Source of the DNA: Verrucomicrobia bacterium UBA1727
GTDB lineage: Bacteria > Verrucomicrobiota > Kiritimatiellia > RFP12 > UBA1067
Length of the DNA: 64,000 bases
Direction of reading: 5' to 3'
Assembly (NCBI GenBank): GCA_002315875.1
Contig: DCIL01000013.1
Location: forward strand, 3,136-67,135
The notes below the pieces were generated by a model. That model did no database searches. It saw only the letters and a list, made by a program, of their open reading frames with translations, and was not told where the DNA came from. Made by a program: the position numbers and the translations under genes. This document shows, in pieces, positions 59,120 through 64,000 of this stretch (positions within the stretch are counted from its first letter, which is position 1; every line of letters starts with the position of its first letter).

Positions 59120-60936
59120 TTGCTGGCCTCCTGGTTCTTACCCTTCTGCGCCTTCGCCTTCGAAGCGGATTCAAGGCGCTGGCGTTCCCTGACCGCCCAC
59201 TTGTAGAACGAATTATTAACGCCCCCGAGTTCGATCATTTCATCGAGGATCTTCTTCGCGGCCACCGGATCCTCCACCGTCAACAGACGATATTTCTGAT
59301 AATTGCCGCGATAGAACTCGTCCATCCGCTTGTGAGCGGTGCGCGCGAGCGCCTTCCACTCCGCGAGCGAACCATCACCGATGCCGATCTGCTCGCAAAG
59401 CTGCGCAATGGCCTCGAGCTTCGCCAGATCGAAACCATTGGCATTCTTCTTATGGGCGGCGATGATCTGAGCGGCAAGCTTCTTACTGATTTCGGCCACG
59501 ACGGACTGCTCGCGCTTTGAAATCGCCTCGAACGGTGTTTCGTGATAGAGATCACGCATTCTCACGTAGGTGTCGCCCAGATTCCTGATGGACGCGACCG
59601 ACGCCTTTCCATTCGACATCAGAACGTTACGCGCGGCGACATAGGCGCACATCGCGTCCCACCGCTCGTTGTTGCTGTCGATTTCGCGCTTGAAGAAATC
59701 ACTGCGCGCGAAGACGTTGCGGTTGGTGAAGGAGATGTATTTCGCCTCCAGTTCCGGACTTCCGATCGTAGACGGATCCACCGCACCCACGGCCGAAGCC
59801 GCAAGGAAGCGTTCTGGCAGAGTGTAACTGGCGTAAACGCACATTTCCCTGGCATCCTCGAGATACTGATCGGCATCAGACATCGTGCAGACCTCGCGAT
59901 CGACGACGGAGATGGCCTTCTTGAGCTCGTCCCAGCGCATTGACGCAGCGCACTCCTGGATATTGCGAACATCCTTGACGAACTTCAGCAATCGCTGCAC
60001 GGTCTGATCCTTGGCGAAGCGCTGATGGCTCGCCATATTGATTATGTCGAGCGAGGCCTGAGTGGGCTGGGCCGTCAAGATCGTCGGCATCGAGCGTAAG
60101 AAGGAGTAGAGCACCAGTCTCGCATCATCCTCGGTTCCGCTCCCGGGCTCGAAGAGCTTGTTGGGAACGTCAACCTGCACCGCGCCGCGCGGCTGGGAGA
60201 GCAGTCCGTTGAGATAACTGACCCGGAACTGAATCACGACCGCGGCGGCGAAGATCGCCAGCAAAACGGCGACCGCAAGGACGATCTTCCGACGCAACCA
60301 CCGCGAAGGCCACTTGAAGGGATTCGCCGACTTGATCGCCTCCGCACCGTCCTTGGCCGAAAAGCACATACCCTCGAAACCGTTGCAGGAGAAAAGCGTG
60401 CCGGCCCCGACCTGAAGGCGCTGCCGATCGTCGCCAAGCCCTGAAACCACGTCGATTCCATCCGTAACCGGGAAGAACTCGAAGAGATCTTCGTCGGAAA
60501 TCGGAGGATTCACCGCCGGGCGCTTGTCTTCGCCGGGTACGATTCCGACGACGTTGCGCCCCGCGACCACCTGGTCCATGACCGGCTTAGAATCCTGATA
60601 GCGCCAGATGATGACACCACCCGAAGCGACCTCGTCGCGTTCGAGGCAGAACATGAATTCGCCGATGGCGCAGTTCATTCCCGCCAGAAGCTGGACGTTG
60701 GGAAGCGACTTCGGCCCGCACACCACGGGATGCTCGAGCGACGATGACGCGAGGAGCCATCCGTCCTCGTTGCGAACGAGCGCGCCGACCACGGCATTGC
60801 CGGCCGTGGGCGAGACCGCGATCTCAACCGTGCCGTCGGGACGCTTGGCGATGAGTTGAGGACGGGTCTCGGCGCTCAGATCGAGCGTGAAGAGTTCGGC
60901 GCCGTCCGCGGCAAGATAGACATGTAGAAGTTCCAT
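59116..60936 (-). CDS. Membrane protein of the second Tad module with beta-rich N-terminal domains
   Basis: A 606-residue protein from the ATG at 60936 (a GTG one codon earlier is too close to the GGAG site). About 220 residues of beta-rich sequence contain what look like two degenerate FHA-like domains (SLPNVQLLAGMNCAIGEFMF; RLQVGAGTLFSCNGFEGMCF). A transmembrane helix follows (KIVLAVAVLLAIFAAAVVIQ, about 223-242), then a long helical extracytoplasmic region. This matches the plan of the two-FHA protein at 35054-37462, and both lie after the tadC-linked membrane protein. Their relatedness is inferred from position and architecture, not from clear sequence identity. Confidence 0.65.
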   Translation of the reverse strand: MELLHVYLAADGAELFTLDLSAETRPQLIAKRPDGTVEIAVSPTAGNAVVGALVRNEDGWLLASSSLEHPVVCGPKSLPNVQLLAGMNCAIGEFMFCLERDEVASGGVIIWRYQDSKPVMDQVVAGRNVVGIVPGEDKRPAVNPPISDEDLFEFFPVTDGIDVVSGLGDDRQRLQVGAGTLFSCNGFEGMCFSAKDGAEAIKSANPFKWPSRWLRRKIVLAVAVLLAIFAAAVVIQFRVSYLNGLLSQPRGAVQVDVPNKLFEPGSGTEDDARLVLYSFLRSMPTILTAQPTQASLDIINMASHQRFAKDQTVQRLLKFVKDVRNIQECAASMRWDELKKAISVVDREVCTMSDADQYLEDAREMCVYASYTLPERFLAASAVGAVDPSTIGSPELEAKYISFTNRNVFARSDFFKREIDSNNERWDAMCAYVAARNVLMSNGKASVASIRNLGDTYVRMRDLYHETPFEAISKREQSVVAEISKKLAAQIIAAHKKNANGFDLAKLEAIAQLCEQIGIGDGSLAEWKALARTAHKRMDEFYRGNYQKYRLLTVEDPVAAKKILDEMIELGGVNNSFYKWAVRERQRLESASKAKAQKGKNQEASK

Positions 60937-62009
60937 CACTTCCCCTCCTTTGCGACGAGCGTCGCGAGTTTCTCAGAAGCGCGGCGACGGTCCAGCGACT
61001 CGTCGACCAGCGTCGCGTGATCGATGATGAATCGCGCCTGATTGCGGGCGCCCTCGATATCGTTCATCGCCATGAGCTTGTCGAATTGAACGAACCACTC
61101 GTTGACGTTCTTCTTGCGGATCTGCAGGAACCTGCGATACTGCTTGAAGTCGGGGGTATTGAGGATCTGATACTCGCGACGGATTGACGAAAGCGCCTTG
61201 ATCGCCTCACGGAAGTGGGTGATTGCAGGCAGCAGCGCAGCTTCCGGCTCCTGGTCCACTCGCGCGGCGAAGAGCTTCCACATCGCCAATTCCCGCCCGG
61301 ACTTGGCCAACATCTCCGCCGTCACCTCGGAACTTATGTTCGATGAGTCAATGACCGCACGTTCGATGGACTCGCGCGCATCCGGCAACGTCAACATCTC
61401 GCTGACATGGCGAATGTAGTTGTCGATGGTCCTACGGCCCTCGTCATCCTCGTCGCGAATGACACCGACGACAACATACGCGACGTCCGCCATCAGGAAG
61501 GCAATCGCCTGGCCTTCGTACGGTCCGACGTCAATGATCATGCGCTCCGCAGGCACGCCGGGCTTGACCGCCACCGTCTCACTGCCGAGCAACTCGACGA
61601 CCACCTGCGTGAAGTTGGTGTTGACGAGACCGTGCCTGGCCACCCGCTCGTGAATGTGATGAATGAGCAGCGACTTGTTGATGTCCAGCGCGGCATAGGC
61701 CAGGGACGGAACTCTGCGCACGAAAACATCGATATACGGCAGCTCGTCACCTTCCCCGCGGTACATCACCGCCGAATCTCCGTCGGTGCCCCACACCTTC
61801 CAGCCGGGAGGTGTCTTCGCCTTGAAGTAACGCGTACTGATTTCGCTGACCACGGGACGGTCAAGCTCGTCCATCGCATCCCGGAAAGCGGTATAGCGAT
61901 CGTAGACGAGATATATCGCGATGAAGAAACCGAGGAAGAGTACGCTCCAGACGGTTACCCTGGAGGACATCAGCGTCGGCACTATTACTGGCTTGGTTGA
62001 ATTATTCAT
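60936..62009 (-). CDS. Single-pass membrane protein of the second Tad module, unknown function
   Basis: A 357-residue protein with one N-terminal transmembrane helix (VTVWSVLFLGFFIAIYLVYD, about 18-37). A mixed domain follows (YFKAKTPPGWKVWGTDGDSA, LPYIDVFVRRVPSLAYAALD, AERMIIDVGPYEGQAIAFLM) and then a helical tail (FRKIR-type, IRREYQILNTPDFKQYRRFL). I do not recognise the family. It follows tadC by 1 base and has the same place and plan as the 404-residue protein of the first module. Confidence 0.65.
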   Translation of the reverse strand: MNNSTKPVIVPTLMSSRVTVWSVLFLGFFIAIYLVYDRYTAFRDAMDELDRPVVSEISTRYFKAKTPPGWKVWGTDGDSAVMYRGEGDELPYIDVFVRRVPSLAYAALDINKSLLIHHIHERVARHGLVNTNFTQVVVELLGSETVAVKPGVPAERMIIDVGPYEGQAIAFLMADVAYVVVGVIRDEDDEGRRTIDNYIRHVSEMLTLPDARESIERAVIDSSNISSEVTAEMLAKSGRELAMWKLFAARVDQEPEAALLPAITHFREAIKALSSIRREYQILNTPDFKQYRRFLQIRKKNVNEWFVQFDKLMAMNDIEGARNQARFIIDHATLVDESLDRRRASEKLATLVAKEGK

Positions 62010-62010
62010 A

Positions 62011-62901
62011 TCATTTATTCATGAACTGGATGATAAGCGGAGCGAACAGCACAATGAAGATTCCCGGCAGGATCAGCACCAGCAGCGGGAAGCTCATCGC
62101 CACCACCGCCTTCTGCGCCTTGGTCTGGGCCGCAACCCGCGAGGAATGACGGATGAGATCCGATGCCGCGCCGAGGTTCTCGAAGACGGAAGTTCCCATC
62201 TCGAGGGACTGCGCCAGGGTCGAAAAGACGGCGTTGGCCTCGGAGACGTCGATGCGCCGCGCGATGTTGTTGAGCGCCATCGGCAGGGAAGTGCCGATCG
62301 CGACCTCGCTCTGACAGCGCACAAGCTCATCGCGGACCGGTCCGCGCGGAGTCACCTGAACGACGCTGCTGATCGCCGATTGGAGATCGCCGCCTGCCTG
62401 CGTCACCAGCCGCATCACGTCGAGCGCCACCGGCAACTCGTGCACGAAACGCGCCGTCCGCTGCTTCGCCGCGTCCTTAAGCGCCGAATCCGGCCACTTG
62501 TAGAGCATGATGCCGAAAAGGAGCGAGACGACGATCAGAAGCCCACCCGAAAGATGCAAGATGGTGCCCATGATCATGATGAAGGTCACGGCCAGCAGCG
62601 GAAAGATGTAGCGGGCGACGAAGATCTCGGCCGCCGTCGCGCCATCGAGGAAGGTCGCGCCGGACTGGGCAACGAGCTTCTCGTATTCCGCCAGCTTCCG
62701 GTCGAGTTCGCGATCCTTGTACCGCCGCGAGGTCACGAAGGCCGCCGGCAGCGCGAGAAGCATACGCGCCCCGCCGCCCTCCGACTTCGCGCTCGACTTG
62801 ACCGTGCGGTCGAGCTTCGCAAGCGAACGGACGAGCAGATACGCGAGCATCGCCGCCGCCACGCCGGCCGCCACATACGCTATCGTTATGTCGATATTCA
62901 T
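62011..62901 (-). CDS. tadC: TadC of the second Tad module
   Basis: A 296-residue GspF-type membrane protein. It has an N-terminal helix (IAYVAAGVAAAMLAYLLVRS), a pair of central helices (FPLLAVTFIMIMGTILHLSG; GLLIVVSLLFGIMLYKWP) and the TadC helical domain (FVHELPVALDVMRLVTQAGG, EVAIGTSLPMALNNIARRID, FSTLAQSLEMGTSVFENLGA, AAQTKAQKAVVAMSFPLLVL). A C-terminal membrane helix ends the protein. GGAG lies 5 bases upstream of the ATG. It differs substantially from the TadC at 38673, so this is an independent paralogue rather than a recent copy. Confidence 0.9.
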   Translation of the reverse strand: MNIDITIAYVAAGVAAAMLAYLLVRSLAKLDRTVKSSAKSEGGGARMLLALPAAFVTSRRYKDRELDRKLAEYEKLVAQSGATFLDGATAAEIFVARYIFPLLAVTFIMIMGTILHLSGGLLIVVSLLFGIMLYKWPDSALKDAAKQRTARFVHELPVALDVMRLVTQAGGDLQSAISSVVQVTPRGPVRDELVRCQSEVAIGTSLPMALNNIARRIDVSEANAVFSTLAQSLEMGTSVFENLGAASDLIRHSSRVAAQTKAQKAVVAMSFPLLVLILPGIFIVLFAPLIIQFMNK

Positions 62902-62911
62902 AAGCTCTCCT

Positions 62912-63658
62912 TCAGACCTTGATTTCCACGATCTTGCGGATCCAGAGATACGCGAGCCCCTGCATGCACAGCAGAAGTCCGATCGTCGCCCAGCCGGCGA
63001 ACGTGGTCACCATCGGCACGATGAACTGCGGATTGACCGCGCCGAGGATGAGCATCATCGCGAACGGCAAGATGCTCATCACCAGTGCCTGCATACGCCC
63101 TTCGGTGGTCATCGCCTTGAGTTCCGCCTCGAACGCCATGTTGTCACGCAGAAGCTTCGAAAGCATGCGGTAACTGTCCGCCAGGTTGCCGCCGTGGGCG
63201 ACACCGATTTCCGAGGCGGTAGCGATCATGCGGATGTCATTGGTCGGCAGACGCTCCGCCAGATTGACGAAGGCGGCGGCAACCGAATACCCGAGACGCG
63301 TATCGTAGATGACGCGCGCGAATTCCTCACCGACCCCCGGCGGGAAGTGCTCGAGATTGCGCAGCAGCGCCTGCGGCAGCGTGAGGCCGGCGGTAAGCGA
63401 GTTCGCAATCATGTCGAGCGCGTCCGGCAGCCCCTTGCGGATGAGCATCACGCGGCGGGCGCGCATCATGTTGCGGACGAACGACGGCATCGAAGATCCG
63501 TCATCCTTCGCGGCCTTCACGAGCATCGCCTCGGCATTGGATAGCAGCGCCTGCTCGCGCTGCTGCTGCGAAATGTCAAGCAGCAACTTCACGACGCAGC
63601 CGACCAGGCCGGCGAACACGAAGAGGCATACTGCGATGATCAGGATATCGAGCGACAT
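62912..63658 (-). CDS. tadB: TadB of the second Tad module
   Basis: A 248-residue GspF-type protein. It has an N-terminal helix (ILIIAVCLFVFAGLVGCVVK), the TadB domain (GLPDALDMIANSLTAGLTLP, DTRLGYSVAAAFVNLAERLP, IATASEIGVAHGGNLADSYR, ELKAMTTEGRMQALVMSILP) and two C-terminal helices (FAMMLILGAVNPQFIVPMVT; ATIGLLLCMQGLAYLWI). It is shorter than the TadB at 39460 (305 residues) because one of the early helices is lacking. It follows the tadA gene by 11 bases. Confidence 0.9.
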   Translation of the reverse strand: MSLDILIIAVCLFVFAGLVGCVVKLLLDISQQQREQALLSNAEAMLVKAAKDDGSSMPSFVRNMMRARRVMLIRKGLPDALDMIANSLTAGLTLPQALLRNLEHFPPGVGEEFARVIYDTRLGYSVAAAFVNLAERLPTNDIRMIATASEIGVAHGGNLADSYRMLSKLLRDNMAFEAELKAMTTEGRMQALVMSILPFAMMLILGAVNPQFIVPMVTTFAGWATIGLLLCMQGLAYLWIRKIVEIKV

Positions 63659-63669
63659 TGCTTTCTCCC

Positions 63670-64000
63670 TTATTCGACTCCGGCGAAGACCGACTCGTCG
63701 AGCTTGACGCCGCGGAGACGGAAGTCATCGTAGAACGTGGGCTTGGCGACGGCGACGTGACGGCCGACGACCTTGAGCGTCTTCTCGTCGACTCCCTCGC
63801 GCTTGAACTCGAAGATCGTTCTGAGCTTGGCGTTGCCGTTCTCATCGAGTCCGCAAACTTCGGCGATCTCGATCGTCTTGCGCGAGCCGTCCGAAAGACG
63901 CGCGGTCTGCACGATGATGTTGACGGCGCTCGCGATCTGAGCGCGGATCGCCGAAAGCGGCATGTCCATGCCTGCCATCATGCACAGCGTCTCGAGACGC
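63670..64000 (-). CDS. tadA: TadA/CpaF secretion ATPase, C-terminal part (runs off the window edge)
   Basis: The last 109 or so residues of a TadA ATPase: RLETLCMMAGMDMPLSAIRA, then QIASAVNIIVQTARLSDGSR, IEIAEVCGLDENGNAKLRTI and a tail ending ESVFAGVE. It matches the C-terminal part of the ATPases at 20776 and 40385 (SGIEMPLSAIRSQVAGAVHA and [20 protein letters not shown] respectively). The Walker motifs lie outside the window, and whether it carries an FHA domain cannot be seen. It is the third TadA in this window and belongs to the second Tad module with the tadB and tadC that follow. Confidence 0.92.
   Translation of the reverse strand, partial: RLETLCMMAGMDMPLSAIRAQIASAVNIIVQTARLSDGSRKTIEIAEVCGLDENGNAKLRTIFEFKREGVDEKTLKVVGRHVAVAKPTFYDDFRLRGVKLDESVFAGVE

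Overview
The window is a GC-rich bacterial segment. Every gene I can support lies on the minus strand, so transcription runs from high to low coordinates. The gene content suggests an anaerobic, Gram-negative member of the PVC superphylum, possibly Kiritimatiellota or a relative. The grounds are an Rnf complex, outer-membrane and two-partner secretion proteins, giant glycine-rich and InlB-repeat surface proteins, a parallel beta-helix protein and Tad pilus modules. No rRNA, tRNA, CRISPR array or insertion sequence was seen. The taxonomic placement is inference.

Region by region: (1) 1-259 is the 5' end of glycogen phosphorylase. (2) 282-9975 holds a rearranged Rnf locus in the order rnfA, Na+/dicarboxylate-type symporter, rnfB, beta-helix protein, rnfC, four-helix-bundle protein, rnfD, rnfG. 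It is followed by a TPR protein, a LolA-like protein and an AsmA-like protein. No rnfE is present. Short dispersed repeats fill the gaps around rnfD and the four-helix-bundle gene, and a 7-bp tandem repeat lies inside rnfC. (3) 9995-16794 is housekeeping: dapF, a Prc/Tsp protease, a NERD-domain protein, dxs and a GT39-like membrane glycosyltransferase. (4) 16824-57467 reads as one run of 22 closely spaced or overlapping genes. From the promoter it encodes a small secreted protein, a TpsB transporter, a TpsA exoprotein of about 3450 residues, then a full Tad pilus/secretion apparatus (CpaB, CpaC secretin, FHA-TadA ATPase, TadB, TadC, FHA protein, two Flp-like pilins, CpaA prepilin peptidase, TadE/TadG proteins). 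A 2723-residue surface protein, a second TadA, a nucleoside hydrolase/5'-nucleotidase fusion, an outer-membrane-like protein and a truncated kinase/HExxH fusion complete it. (5) 57474-58258 holds the control region: a CRP-like operator placed as in a class II promoter, a Crp/Fnr regulator gene interrupted by nine consecutive G, its own promoter with almost no leader, and a strong terminator. (6) 58277-64000 is a second, paralogous Tad module (TadA, TadB, TadC and three accessory proteins).

The most interesting reading is that a two-partner adhesin/exoprotein system and a Tad pilus are built as one transcriptional unit of about 40 kb. It appears to be driven by a neighbouring Crp/Fnr regulator that could be switched on and off by slippage in a G9 tract. 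Other points of interest are an Rnf locus with inserted genes and repeats, a repeat-flanked four-helix-bundle gene, and several unusual domain fusions.
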